Positions 16,116 to 23,178 of a DNA stretch of 25,359 nt are shown one piece after another. Position 1 is the first letter of the stretch. Each line of letters starts with the position of its first letter. The translations under genes and the position numbers were made by a program. Origin of the DNA: a virus. The stretch lies in IMG/VR virus record IMGVR_UViG_3300030109_000679, positions 545 to 25,903 of that record. The stretch is one strand, 5' to 3'. The notes under the pieces were generated by a model. The model was not told the DNA's origin. It did no database searches and saw only the letters and a program-made list of their open reading frames with translations.

Positions 16116-17393
16116 TTACTCGTTGCAGGCGATTTCAACGACTTTGTCTTCCTGCATCCTGGTCGCTCCAAACGTCGAGCAGTAGTAGACCTGATGACTA
16201 TATGACTTGTCGCTGCGCTGATCGATGCGAGCCATAACGTCTTTGCCGATCGCCAGCTTGCAGCCATCCTGCGCCCATGCATAGCAGAGGCGAGAAGTGC
16301 CGTCGTCGCTGAGACGGTTAGAGACGATGAACTCGAATCCAACAAACGTGTTAATGTCACCTTGAACCAGTGCTTTCCGTCACACTTCGGGTTTCCCCGC
16401 CAGCTTTCGCTGTTCGTGCGCTGGACTTTCTCTTCGTCTACTAGAGACGCCGCCCGTCAAGTCTCTACACCTTCCGCTTTCGCGGCTTGGCTCGGGATCA
16501 GCATGTAAAAGCCTTCCCCGAATTTGAGCGGTTTTCAACTAATCGTCGCCGACTAGTTAGGCGAATCCACCGTGTTAAAATCACTGGAAGTGACAGTCGT
16601 GTTGTTGAGCAGATCTTCGATCTGTTCAGGTGATACAACAATGTATCGCTTGATTGACGGATCGACCGACTGGGCATCCAAGAGCTTCTTGGCTGTGACC
16701 AATTTTGCAATCGTCAATCCGGCAGAACCGTGTGCGATTTTCTGACCAGATGGGAAAGACGTAGATGTCGTTCCATCTTTGCCAGTCTTCGCAGTTCCAC
16801 CGAGTGCATCGATGATGACATCATCCTGCGCTCTTCCGATTGCCGCGGCTGCGGCGCGAGCATAAGAAGATGTCGGATCGATCAACATGCGGACCTTGTC
16901 CGCGTCGTCAATCAAGTCAGCCCACTCGTAAGTGGTTAAGCTAACCTGTCGCCGAGAGTGCTTTCTGTTATGGCGATCGCTAATCGCCTCTCCGATTCCT
17001 CGGAGTGTCGGACCATATCATCACCTCATAGAGGTGCGCTGCGCTTCGGGACGGCTTCGTCCCTACTCCTTTCGGATGGCCTCTGAACCTTCCGCGATTG
17101 CGGCTTGGATGCTGATTACCCGTTCTGGGTTTCCAGCAATTCACAGCGTTTGCATGCAACGTCGCCGCTGCATGGCCCCACTAATGTAAAGGCGTCTCGA
17201 CGAGTGGCGTGTCTCCGTGCCGACTGGTACGGGCGATCGCCGCTGCCTCTCCGATTTGATCGAAAAAGGCCTTTTCACCAGTGACGCTTTCAACGTCAAC
17301 GGCGCCTCGCAACAGACTTCCCATCTGCTGCGAGAGCATTTCGACGTTCGATGAAAACTGGTTCACGAACGCCGTAGTGACCTGGGTACTCAT
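16116..17393 (-). CDS. Major capsid protein, three exons split by two group I introns: join of 17393-17190, 16960-16569, 16377-16116 (285 aa)
   Basis: This is the shell protein. Exon 1 gives residues 1-68 (MSTQVTTAFVNQF to TPLVETP). Exon 2 gives about 69-199 (HSRRQVSLTTYEWADL ... TVTSSDFNT). Exon 3 gives the rest (KALVQGDINTFVGFEF ... KVVEIACNE, stop TAA at 16116-16118). Exon lengths 204 + 392 + 262 = 858 nt, exactly 286 codons. Both junctions restore motifs typical of T7/BPP-1-like podoviral capsid proteins (VETP-HSRRQVSL and FNTV-KALVQG). Without splicing, translation from exon 1 stops at TAG 17183-17181, and exon 2 reading runs into TAG at 16555-16553. AGGAG lies about 9 nt before the ATG at 17393. 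Length is a little below the common 300-350 aa. The exon boundaries come from frame, conserved motifs and intron helices, not from RNA data. Confidence 0.93.
16378..16568 (-). ncRNA. Group I intron 2 in the capsid gene (191 nt, IC3/Azoarcus-like, no ORF)
   Basis: This is a self-splicing RNA. P1 is GGTG-GATT-CGCC, with the last exon base T (16569) paired to G in the internal guide, the diagnostic U-G pair. AACTAGTC pairs with GATTAGTT as P2. P4 is TCGGG with CCCGA, in the string AAATTCGGGGAAGG ... CCCGAGCCAAGCC. P6 is CCGC-GAAA-GCGG, directly followed by GAAGGTGTAGAGACT, the P3/P7 strand seen nearly unchanged in small bacterial tRNA introns such as that of Azoarcus. AGTCC closes P7. Two GAAA-capped hairpins follow (CAGC-GAAA-GCTG and CGGG-GAAA-CCCG), and the intron ends in G (16378). 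There is no room for an endonuclease ORF. Confidence 0.93.
16961..17189 (-). ncRNA. Group I intron 1 in the capsid gene (229 nt, no ORF)
   Basis: The 5' exon ends GCCT, which pairs with GGGC in the intron (T17190 to G) to form P1. Core strings follow: AATTGCTGGAAACCC ... GGGTAATCAGCATCCAAGCC gives P4 (TGCTG with CAGCA) and P5 (CCC with GGG). CCGC-AATC-GCGG is P6. AAGGTTCAGAGGCCA and ATGATATGGTCCGA supply P3/P7 (GGCCA with TGGTC). Peripheral hairpins GGGACG/CGTCCC, CACCTC/GAGGTG, CTCCGA/TCGGAG and GGCGAT/ATCGCC fill the rest. The last base is G (16961). It is distinct in sequence from intron 2, so the two are not a recent duplication. Subgroup not assigned. Confidence 0.93.
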
Positions 17394-17436
17394 GTGCCCA
17401 TGCTCCTACAGTTGTGGTTGTCAGATGCGTGGGTTA

Positions 17437-17472
17437 TCGGGCAAAGCCCGACTCACTGTCGGTTAGGCCGAC
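17437..17472 (-). promoter_or_regulatory. Paired hairpins in the leader of the capsid gene
   Basis: The 78-nt gap before the capsid gene (17394-17471) holds two hairpins. One is TCGGGC-TTT-GCCCGA (17437-17451) and the other GTCGG-CCTAA-CCGAC (17458-17472). Neither is followed by a T tract, so they are unlikely to terminate. They could protect or process the capsid mRNA, for example as RNase III-type sites. That role is inference. Confidence 0.4.
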
Positions 17473-17642
17473 TACTCCGCCTTGCTCACAGGCTTGCGCC
17501 GGGGGGCCTTGGAAGGCTTGTCCTCGGATTTCACGAACTCCAAATAACGCTCTGCGAGCATCACGGGATCGTTTACTGTGCGCGCGCTGCCGAACTCAAC
17601 GGCCAGGCGCAGGCATTCTAATTTAATCTCCTTTTCATCCAT
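17472..17642 (-). CDS. Small conserved-position protein between scaffold and capsid genes (56 aa)
   Basis: The function is unknown. The protein begins MDEKEIKLECLRLAVEFG, a predicted amphipathic helix. It continues with PVMLAERYLEFVKSED and ends in a basic, Pro/Lys-rich tail (PSKAPRRKPVSKAE). Short proteins with this helix pattern often lie next to the scaffold gene in podoviruses and may assist head assembly, but I know of no proven role. I prefer the ATG at 17642, overlapping the scaffold stop by 8 nt, to the GTG at 17654. Neither has a clear ribosome site, so translation probably depends on coupling to the scaffold gene. Confidence 0.7.
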   Translation of the reverse strand: MDEKEIKLECLRLAVEFGSARTVNDPVMLAERYLEFVKSEDKPSKAPRRKPVSKAE

Positions 17643-18438
17643 CGAGTTGCTCACGCAGTCTCAAGACCTCGTTCACCATTCGATCGTGATCGGGATGCAT
17701 TCGCTCCCAATACGGCGAGCCCTTTTGCGATAGCTGACTGATGCGCGCCTGGATGTCTGTCTCGCTCAGTCCTGGCCGACTGTCGCGGCCGGCGAGCCCG
17801 TCTTCGCTAATCTCGCTGTTGATGTAATCGGTGACGCGTACAAAGAACTGAATGAATTCTAAATTGTCACCGAGCGCACTGCCGTCTGCCATCCGCATTT
17901 CAGTCAGGTCGGGCGCGTTCATCTCCTTCAGAAGCACATTGGTGGCTTCCATTTTGTCCTCAAAGTCAGCGCCGTACTCGCCGCGCAGCTCTGCTTCAAT
18001 TGATTCGCGTTGCGTGTCTAGTTGTGCCTCTGTTTGCTGTAGCGCGCCGCCAGTAAATTCTTGATACGCTTCCGCAATCATTGCTGCCTGGCGTCCAGAT
18101 AAACCCGACTTGTGTGCCGCTTCCCGAAACCAGTCTGTGAATTCTTCGTTGGCGTCTTCGCCCAGACTAAACTCGTATTCCCCTGGATCCTGTGGGCGTC
18201 CCAGTTTGTTGTAAACCAGATCCCAGTCCTCGTCCGTCGCCCAGCTCCCCGGCACCGCCAGCTTTTCGGCGCCTACCATTTTTTGGGCGTTTATATAGGA
18301 CTTCGCCATCCCTTCGACGCTTCCAATGTGCTGGAGCGACGGGTCGGATTGCAATTCCGTAGGTAAACTTGACTTCCAATCGTCAGACGGTGCTTCCCCG
18401 GCTTCTACCGGAGCAACCGCTCCCTGCTCTTCGGACAC
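17635..18438 (-). CDS. Scaffolding / capsid assembly protein (267 aa)
   Basis: This acidic, helical protein guides procapsid assembly and is removed before packaging. The N-terminal part carries WKSSLPTELQSDPSLQHIGSVEGMAKSYINAQKMVG (residues about 22-57), a pattern typical of podoviral scaffolds. LAVPGSWATDEDWDLVYNKLGRPQDPGEYEF follows. The C-terminal third ends with charged helices (HPDHDRMVNEVLRLREQLDG), where scaffolds usually contact the coat protein. GTG is the start, with AAGGAG 7 nt upstream. That site lies inside the end of the Bbp19-like gene. The order portal, small gene, scaffold, capsid is as expected. Confidence 0.9.
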   Translation of the reverse strand: MSEEQGAVAPVEAGEAPSDDWKSSLPTELQSDPSLQHIGSVEGMAKSYINAQKMVGAEKLAVPGSWATDEDWDLVYNKLGRPQDPGEYEFSLGEDANEEFTDWFREAAHKSGLSGRQAAMIAEAYQEFTGGALQQTEAQLDTQRESIEAELRGEYGADFEDKMEATNVLLKEMNAPDLTEMRMADGSALGDNLEFIQFFVRVTDYINSEISEDGLAGRDSRPGLSETDIQARISQLSQKGSPYWERMHPDHDRMVNEVLRLREQLDG

Positions 18439-18439
18439 T

Positions 18440-18634
18440 TCACTTCTCCTTCAATGTTGCGTGAATAAATAAAACAACGTCCCTCTGTCCTTCGCGGAAC
18501 GCCGTCTCGTTGCTGTCTGGAACGTAGCTCGTGCGCCATAGTCCAAACCTCTTTTCCATATCTTCTAAGACTTGCTTGCCGTCGTCGCTTCCGAAGACCG
18601 ACTTATAGGTTGCCTTGAGTTCTTTAGGCGTCAC
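18440..18634 (-). CDS. Bbp19-like small phage protein (64 aa)
   Basis: The sequence TYKSVFGSDDGKQVLEDMEKRFG, then SNETAFREGQRDVVLFIHATL, matches the Bbp19-type pattern 'F..vFgt.dGk.vL.dL...' and 'fREGqR.Vvl.I'. The type member is from Bordetella phage BPP-1, where the gene also lies by the portal and scaffold genes. The function is not known; a head assembly role is inferred from constant synteny. GTG start in a GTGA overlap with the portal gene, and 1 bp before the scaffold gene, so the three are translationally linked. Confidence 0.82.
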   Translation of the reverse strand: MTPKELKATYKSVFGSDDGKQVLEDMEKRFGLWRTSYVPDSNETAFREGQRDVVLFIHATLKEK

Positions 18635-20268
18635 GCCGGTATCGCCTCGATCGTTTCCAAGCCGCCTTCGCGCAGCTCTTTAATGGCTGGCGCAGCCTGT
18701 CCCGCGGCTTGCGCAGTTTGTTGCATCATCGCCATCTCTTGCTGTTGTGCTTGCTGTTGCGCACGCTGTTCGCGCAGCTCGGCCACCTCCGCATCGCCAC
18801 GCGTTACAACCGCCGGCGTGCCCGTCACCTTGATGACATGGCGAGCGAGCCCGTCCATATCGAGGAAGTCGACAACACCTGGATCCAGCTCCATCAGTGG
18901 CGCCAGGAATTCAAACATCTGCATGACGGCCTGTACGTCGCCGCTCCGCTGTGCCTTCGCCAGCGGGCTCACATACTCGATGTCGATGTCGCCGCCGCTG
19001 AGACTTTCGGGTGGCGGCACAAATTTCTTTTGACGCGACAGGATCGCGAAACAGCGATTGATCAGCGGCTGAAGTAGCTCGGCTTGTAGTCGGCCCAGGA
19101 CCGGACCCAGCAAGCGCATTTTTTCCTCAGTGCGCTGTATGACTTCTGTCGCTGTCATCTGGGGGCCCTGCCCCAGGATGAGCTGATCAACGTAGAACGC
19201 TGCGCGGATCGCCTGACGGCGCTGTTCTAATTGGTTTTCGCCAAGCGGATTATTCGAGCCAATGTTGAGCGGCTCAATGCGATCACGGGTGCCCGATCGA
19301 TAGAAGTTAATGCCGCCAGGTGTGGTTCTCACCGGAGCCATGAAACCATCATCCGGCACCATAAGAGGCGGATGTATCTGGAGCTGGGCCGCGCGGATCA
19401 CAACCTCGCTCATCTTGTTGACCATCTTCGTATCGCTAAGCGCGGTCATGCTCGGCGATCGGCCGTAGCCAATCTCGAAAGAGCCCTTCAAAAACCTCGG
19501 TACACAATATGCGAATTCCTGGTAGCCGCTTTCGCCCAGGATCATCTTCTCTTCGGCGTCCATATAAATAGACGCGAAGGGCATATTGAGCGTGTTCTTC
19601 TTTCGCCGATTGTAGTCGTCTCTCGGCATGACAATGTGCAGCAACTCAATCTCAGCGTATGGGTCTTCTGTAAATAATTTCGATATGCGTTGTGTGACCT
19701 GTTGCTCGCCGAATTGCCGCACCGCTGCGCGCGCTGTCGTCTTGTATTTACGAAATACAGTATCGACGCGCCCATCCTCGTCTTCCGAAACGTAACACTC
19801 CGCTATGTGGCGGGCGCTAAACCGGAAACCATTATTCTTGTCGTCCTCGATGAATATGACGGCAGTGCCAAACGTCACGAGATCCGCGTACAGCTCGTGT
19901 ATCTGTTCCTGAAAGTTACTGCGCGCCAGGTGCTGGTACATGACCAGGGTGGCGCCTTCCAGCCACTCCTTAGCCTCGTCGTCGCCGTTGAAGCTGTCGT
20001 CCTCATATCGCAGGGAGAACCACGGCGCTGCCGCGTTCGTCAGCATGCCGTGCAGACTGGCTGCCATCAGCTCAGCCGCATGTATGGCAGTGCCGTCGAA
20101 GATCAGCTCTGAACGCTTGTCGCCGGCAGTGCGCTTCTTCGTTATATCCGCCTTGCGCGGTATGACGAAGTCAGCGACCTCCTGCCAGTGCGACTCCCAA
20201 TGCGAGCGCTGTTGCTGCAATGTTGTGTAGCGTTTTATCAACGCTTCAGCGCGTGGATCAGCTTCCAT
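18631..20268 (-). CDS. Head-tail connector / portal protein, T7 gp8-like (545 aa)
   Basis: The portal forms the twelve-subunit ring through which DNA enters and leaves the head. The N-terminal part has RYTTLQQQRSHWESHWQEVADFVIPR (about residues 14-39), DGTAIHAAELMAASLHGMLTNAAAPWF (about 58-84), and later GSFEIGYGRSPSM and VDQLILGQGPQMTATEVIQRTEEKMRLLGPVLGRLQ (about 363-398). All are hallmarks of T7 gp8-type connectors. The C terminus has a Gln/Ala-rich helical tail (EQRAQQQAQQQEMAMMQQ, about 501-518), usual for the crown or barrel. Length matches T7 gp8 (536 aa). It starts at ATG 1 bp after the preceding gene. Confidence 0.95.
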   Translation of the reverse strand: MEADPRAEALIKRYTTLQQQRSHWESHWQEVADFVIPRKADITKKRTAGDKRSELIFDGTAIHAAELMAASLHGMLTNAAAPWFSLRYEDDSFNGDDEAKEWLEGATLVMYQHLARSNFQEQIHELYADLVTFGTAVIFIEDDKNNGFRFSARHIAECYVSEDEDGRVDTVFRKYKTTARAAVRQFGEQQVTQRISKLFTEDPYAEIELLHIVMPRDDYNRRKKNTLNMPFASIYMDAEEKMILGESGYQEFAYCVPRFLKGSFEIGYGRSPSMTALSDTKMVNKMSEVVIRAAQLQIHPPLMVPDDGFMAPVRTTPGGINFYRSGTRDRIEPLNIGSNNPLGENQLEQRRQAIRAAFYVDQLILGQGPQMTATEVIQRTEEKMRLLGPVLGRLQAELLQPLINRCFAILSRQKKFVPPPESLSGGDIDIEYVSPLAKAQRSGDVQAVMQMFEFLAPLMELDPGVVDFLDMDGLARHVIKVTGTPAVVTRGDAEVAELREQRAQQQAQQQEMAMMQQTAQAAGQAAPAIKELREGGLETIEAIPA

Positions 20269-20269
20269 A

Positions 20270-20488
20270 CTATTGACCTAAGAGCGTTTTCTTTGTGCTT
20301 GGCGTTTCGGTCAGCACACCAGTGCCGCCCGTCAAAATTGACGCCTGTGTGCCGCGCTTCTTTCGCACCCGTTGCTCAACCCGCTCTTGTTCCTTGGTGT
20401 CCTTCGGTTTGATAGGTGGATCGGGGGGGACGGGCGGAATTGGCGGCGGGGGCGGCGGACTCGGCGGCGAAGGACTCAGGAAACCCAT
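20270..20488 (-). CDS. Small proline-rich protein upstream of the portal gene (72 aa)
   Basis: Residues 5-28 are almost all Pro and Ser, including seven consecutive Pro-type positions within PSPPSPPPPPPIPPVPP. A charged helix follows (DTKEQERVEQRVRKKRG) and then ASILTGGTGVLTETPSTKKTLLGQ. The end pattern 'ILTGG.GV ... TKKTLLG' recurs in small proteins beside the portal gene of many podoviruses and related phages, with virion association reported for some. The function is unknown. The Pro run should slow ribosomes and depend on EF-P. It overlaps the GNAT gene's stop as TAATG and sits 1 bp before the portal gene. Confidence 0.78.
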   Translation of the reverse strand: MGFLSPSPPSPPPPPPIPPVPPDPPIKPKDTKEQERVEQRVRKKRGTQASILTGGTGVLTETPSTKKTLLGQ

Positions 20489-20940
20489 TACATATTCCTC
20501 TTCATTGTCGCGCCGGCATGTTCAAAACCAACGCGCGTCAACAAGTTCTCAAAAAGTCTCTGTTGCGTTTTTCCAAGTTGCGCAGCCGCCGACACGTAGA
20601 TCGACAAACACTCGCGTTGCCCTGCGAACTCGATTAGATGAGCGACCAGGCGGCGCGCCACCATCGATCGGCGCCCGGTCGGCCTTACCCAAAATTTTAA
20701 GAGACCGCAGAGCGGCTCTGTCCACATTTCATGTCCGACGACGGCACAGTAGGCGCCGAGTATCTCGTCGCCCTCTACGGCAACGATGGCTGACGCGGCG
20801 TCCCAGTGCATGTACGTGCGAAAGTACTCAGTCGCACGCTCTGCATTGAACGTGCCCTGAAAAGCACTCTCCCTTGTGCCTTCCTCTGTCATCGCCAGGA
20901 TTTGCGGAAGATCCGCATCCTCGGCCGGTCGAAGTATCAC
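20488..20940 (-). CDS. GNAT-family acetyltransferase between terminase and portal genes (150 aa)
   Basis: The N terminus MILRPAEDADLPQILAMTEEG is a standard GNAT beta-1/alpha-1. DEILGAYCAVVGHEM (about 58-72) matches beta strands 2-3. The acetyl-CoA loop region is VRPTGRRSMVARRLVAHLIEFA (about 85-106), with R-x-x-G-x-R/S-like features. YVSAAAQLGKTQQRLFENLLTRVGFEHAGA (about 114-143) is the last helix and strand. Substrate unknown. It is encoded with the packaging genes in several podoviruses, so a virion or DNA-packaging partner is possible. GTG start in a GTGA overlap with the terminase gene. Confidence 0.83.
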   Translation of the reverse strand: MILRPAEDADLPQILAMTEEGTRESAFQGTFNAERATEYFRTYMHWDAASAIVAVEGDEILGAYCAVVGHEMWTEPLCGLLKFWVRPTGRRSMVARRLVAHLIEFAGQRECLSIYVSAAAQLGKTQQRLFENLLTRVGFEHAGATMKRNM

Positions 20941-22232
20941 GCCGCGAAGTTGTACGGGTTGTATGACATGTCTGCTTCGCGCTGGAGCGGACGATCGCTT
21001 GTCGTCATCTCCTGCATTGCGATCGCGCAGTAGCGTAAGCTATCGGCGGCATGACTCGACCAGTCATGCACCGGCTTGTCGCGGAACGCTCGCGTGCGCT
21101 CGTTGAACGCGCGGTGATAGTGACGCAGCGCTTCTAAACCCTGGCGGCAATTGTCGCGATCGAACCAGCACCGCGGCAACAACATGCGCGCCGCGTGGAT
21201 GCCGTCCTCGATCGGTAGGCGCGGCACAATGCGAAAGTTCAGGCCAAGGGATTGCGCGGCCTCGCGCCGGCTCTTGCCGGTGCCCATTTCTTTGACCTCA
21301 AGATCGTGCGGCCCGTAGTGGACGCCGTAGGTGTAGTTGCGGTTGTGCAGCTCTTGGATGTAGTGCGGCAGACCTTCGGCGCGGTTCTCATAATAATCGA
21401 TTATATGGACTTCGCCGCGTCCGACGCTCTGCGTAAACCAGATCGCCGTGCTGTCATGCATGCCGATATCCCAATGCGTATCGACCGCGATTTGTGGTTG
21501 GTGTGGCACGCTGTTGATGCGGCCAGCGTCGTCCGCCTCTTGTAGCTCTTTTCCAAAGATGCTCCCTGGGACATTTGCCACAAAAGAACATTCGAATTCT
21601 TGGAGATACTGGCTTTCCGACATTGTCGCCCTGGCGGCTTCCAACTCCTCCTCGTCGAGAATGCTCGTCTCGCTCGCCTTGTACATCTTGCGGGCCCAAC
21701 CATCGGTGCTGGCAGCCGCTTCCCACAGATCGTGGAAGTAGTTGTGCCCCTGCGGTGTGCCTATAAAAGCGCACGAGCCTTTGCGATCAGAAAGCGCTGG
21801 GCGGATGACCTCGGGGAAGATGCTCGCCGGCATGTCGGCGACCTCGTCCATCACGGCCATATCAAGGTAAATGCCGCGCAAGCTTGCCGGGTTCTCAGCG
21901 CCAAGCAAGCTTATGCGTGCGCCGTTGGGCAAGTCGCAACGCAGCTCCGTCTCGTGGAACTTGCAGTCGGGGATGCTGCCGGCAAACTGCTTCAGGTAGT
22001 CCCAGGCGACGTTCTTTGCCTGGCGGTACGTCGGTGCAATGTAGGCCAGGCGCGGGTTTGGTTTCTCCTCAAGTATTGCGCGCTTCAGTAGATGATTGAT
22101 GGCGCACACCGTCTTGCCAAAGCGGCGGTGAATGACCATCACGTTGAAGCGGTGCTTATCGAGCATCGCGTGCAGCTCACGCTGAAGCGGCCGCGGCGTG
22201 TAGCCTATGTCGATGACTTCTTCAGTCGGCAT
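20937..22232 (-). CDS. terL: Terminase large subunit (431 aa)
   Basis: This is the packaging motor with nuclease. The ATPase half shows a Walker A-like IHRRFGKT (residues 34-41), Walker B AVMDE (126-130) with the catalytic Glu, and a coupling motif GTPQG (158-162). The nuclease half has the RNase H-like acidic residues in DTHWDIGMHD (D251 and D255), PHDLE (D310) and HDWSSHAADSLRY (D397). Length is typical for the family. The TTG at 22235 is possible, but ATG 22232 overlaps the upstream stop as TGATG and is preferred. It works with the small subunit at 23621-24094 and the portal. The packaging type (cos, headful or direct repeats) cannot be read here. Confidence 0.95.
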   Translation of the reverse strand: MPTEEVIDIGYTPRPLQRELHAMLDKHRFNVMVIHRRFGKTVCAINHLLKRAILEEKPNPRLAYIAPTYRQAKNVAWDYLKQFAGSIPDCKFHETELRCDLPNGARISLLGAENPASLRGIYLDMAVMDEVADMPASIFPEVIRPALSDRKGSCAFIGTPQGHNYFHDLWEAAASTDGWARKMYKASETSILDEEELEAARATMSESQYLQEFECSFVANVPGSIFGKELQEADDAGRINSVPHQPQIAVDTHWDIGMHDSTAIWFTQSVGRGEVHIIDYYENRAEGLPHYIQELHNRNYTYGVHYGPHDLEVKEMGTGKSRREAAQSLGLNFRIVPRLPIEDGIHAARMLLPRCWFDRDNCRQGLEALRHYHRAFNERTRAFRDKPVHDWSSHAADSLRYCAIAMQEMTTSDRPLQREADMSYNPYNFAA

Positions 22233-22393
22233 CAATGCACGCTATCGCTCTCAAATTCATAATGCGGTGATTCGTAGGGCGCCATCAGGATCTTGAGGAA
22301 GAGCTGCGCGTCGTCTTGGTCCTCAAAACCATCGAAGAACAATGCCAAGCGCATGGTGCCGTCTGGCGCCGCTACGCAATAAGCCTCGTACAT
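22232..22393 (-). CDS. Small acidic protein before the large terminase (53 aa)
   Basis: The function is not recognised. It begins MYEAYCVAAPDGTMRLALFF and continues with an acidic helix, FEDQDDAQLFLKILMAP, ending YEFESDSVH. The start overlaps the previous gene as TAATG, and the stop overlaps the terminase ATG as TGATG, so it is held in a tight translational chain. This supports a real gene despite its small size. It is acidic, unlike the three basic proteins just upstream. Confidence 0.72.
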   Translation of the reverse strand: MYEAYCVAAPDGTMRLALFFDGFEDQDDAQLFLKILMAPYESPHYEFESDSVH

Positions 22394-22551
22394 TAGCTGT
22401 TGCGGCCCATTACTGACTTTTTCTTGTTTTTCTTGCTGTTGGGAAAGCCGGCTTTCATGTCCGAGTATGCGGACTTGCTGATCGTAGACTTCTTTTTGGT
22501 GCGACTGGTGCCCGCTTTTTTGCGGCGGTTGATGTTCTCGTACAAGCTCAT
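22393..22551 (-). CDS. Small lysine-rich phage protein (52 aa)
   Basis: The protein starts MSLYENINRRKKAGTSRTKK and is strongly basic throughout, with KKKSTISKSAYSDMKAGFP and then SKKNKKKS. The pattern 'YENI..RRKAGTSR.K..STIS..AY..MK.GFP' is common in small proteins of cyanophages and other marine phages. Role unknown; nucleic acid binding is likely from charge alone. A longer frame runs back to 22671 but overlaps the previous gene fully, so I start at ATG 22551, one base after that gene's stop. Confidence 0.78.
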   Translation of the reverse strand: MSLYENINRRKKAGTSRTKKKSTISKSAYSDMKAGFPNSKKNKKKSVMGRNS

Positions 22552-22552
22552 G

Positions 22553-22849
22553 TTATTTGCCCTTGTTGCGTTTGCTGATCGCGGCGGCCTTGCGCTTGGC
22601 GTCGGCCTTGGATGACGCGCCCCACTTACGGAGAGAGAGCAAAAGCCGGGTGGGGCGGCCCTTCTCGTCACGCTCGGGGCCGCTTGTGCCGCCCATGCGC
22701 GCCAGGAAAGAAGCTCGTCTTGGATTATCGCCTTTCTTGACTGGTGCCTTCAGATTGCTGCCAGGGTTCTCGCGCTCGTAGCTACGGCGCCCCTTTTCGT
22801 TCAAGCCGCCTTTGGGGTTTTTGCCGGCTTTGCGTTGCCAGGCGCTCAT
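22553..22849 (-). CDS. Basic DUF6321-like phage protein (98 aa)
   Basis: The sequence shows WQRKAGKNPKGGLNEKGRRS, then VKKGDNPRRASFLARMGG, and later RPTRLLLSLRKWGASSKADA. This matches the 'WqrkeGKnp.GGLn.kGr.sy' and 'ddprRasFlARM' pattern I associate with DUF6321-type proteins of tailed phages, which lie near terminase genes. The function is unknown. Net charge is strongly positive, so DNA binding during packaging is plausible. ATG overlaps the previous stop by one base. The family name is from memory and should be checked by profile search. Confidence 0.78.
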   Translation of the reverse strand: MSAWQRKAGKNPKGGLNEKGRRSYERENPGSNLKAPVKKGDNPRRASFLARMGGTSGPERDEKGRPTRLLLSLRKWGASSKADAKRKAAAISKRNKGK

Positions 22850-23178
22850 TATTTAGGCCCTATAATTGTCTTTTTCTTTTTCAAGATGCGCCGCGCCTCA
22901 TCTGCCGTAATTGGTTTCATGTCTTTGTGCAGATTGATGTCGTAGGCGCGCAATCCCTCATGCGTTTCACGCGTGGGCCAACGAACACCGCTTTTAATGG
23001 CGCGCTTTGTTGCATCTTGCTGGTTGAGAATTTTGCCGTCCCAAACACTCGGTATAAGCGTCGGCACGCCATTGATATCTACCTGGCGCGTGAAAACAGT
23101 CGATAGGCTGCCGTCTTTGTTCTGCACGGCTTTGCCTTCCGCAATGTTTCGATAGTGATGCTCAAGAATAGGGTCCAT
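22849..23178 (-). CDS. Conserved phage domain protein (109 aa)
   Basis: The central part reads NKDGSLSTVFTRQVDINGVPTLIPSVWDGKILNQQDATKRAIKSG (about 20-64), ending with HEGLRAYDINLHKDM. This is a recurrent phage domain with the pattern 'v.N.DGS.STv......d..g...LIPtv..dG..ls..eA'. It also occurs inside large virion proteins of other phages and often ends in 'A...a..lH...'. Here it stands alone with a basic tail (ILKKKKTI). The function is unknown. ATG overlaps the HNH gene stop by one base. Confidence 0.75.
   Translation of the reverse strand: MDPILEHHYRNIAEGKAVQNKDGSLSTVFTRQVDINGVPTLIPSVWDGKILNQQDATKRAIKSGVRWPTRETHEGLRAYDINLHKDMKPITADEARRILKKKKTIIGPK

Noticed and set aside
16564-16568. Alternative 5' splice point for intron 2 after GGATT (T at 16564) joined to CACTGG
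   Set aside because: It would give DSLVQG instead of the family-typical KALVQG, and no P1 pairing with a U-G pair at that T was found; the chosen site gives both.
16961-17189. Group II intron
   Set aside because: No domain V hairpin or reverse transcriptase is present, and the core strings fit group I.
16103-17393. Reading the capsid region as a frameshifted pseudogene or assembly error
   Set aside because: The interruptions contain ordered group I intron helices with correct splice-site bases, and the three exons join exactly in frame without any lost conserved residue.
22552-22671. N-terminal extension of the lysine-rich small protein
   Set aside because: It lies wholly within the preceding basic gene in another frame and has no ribosome site; the ATG at 22551 is well placed.
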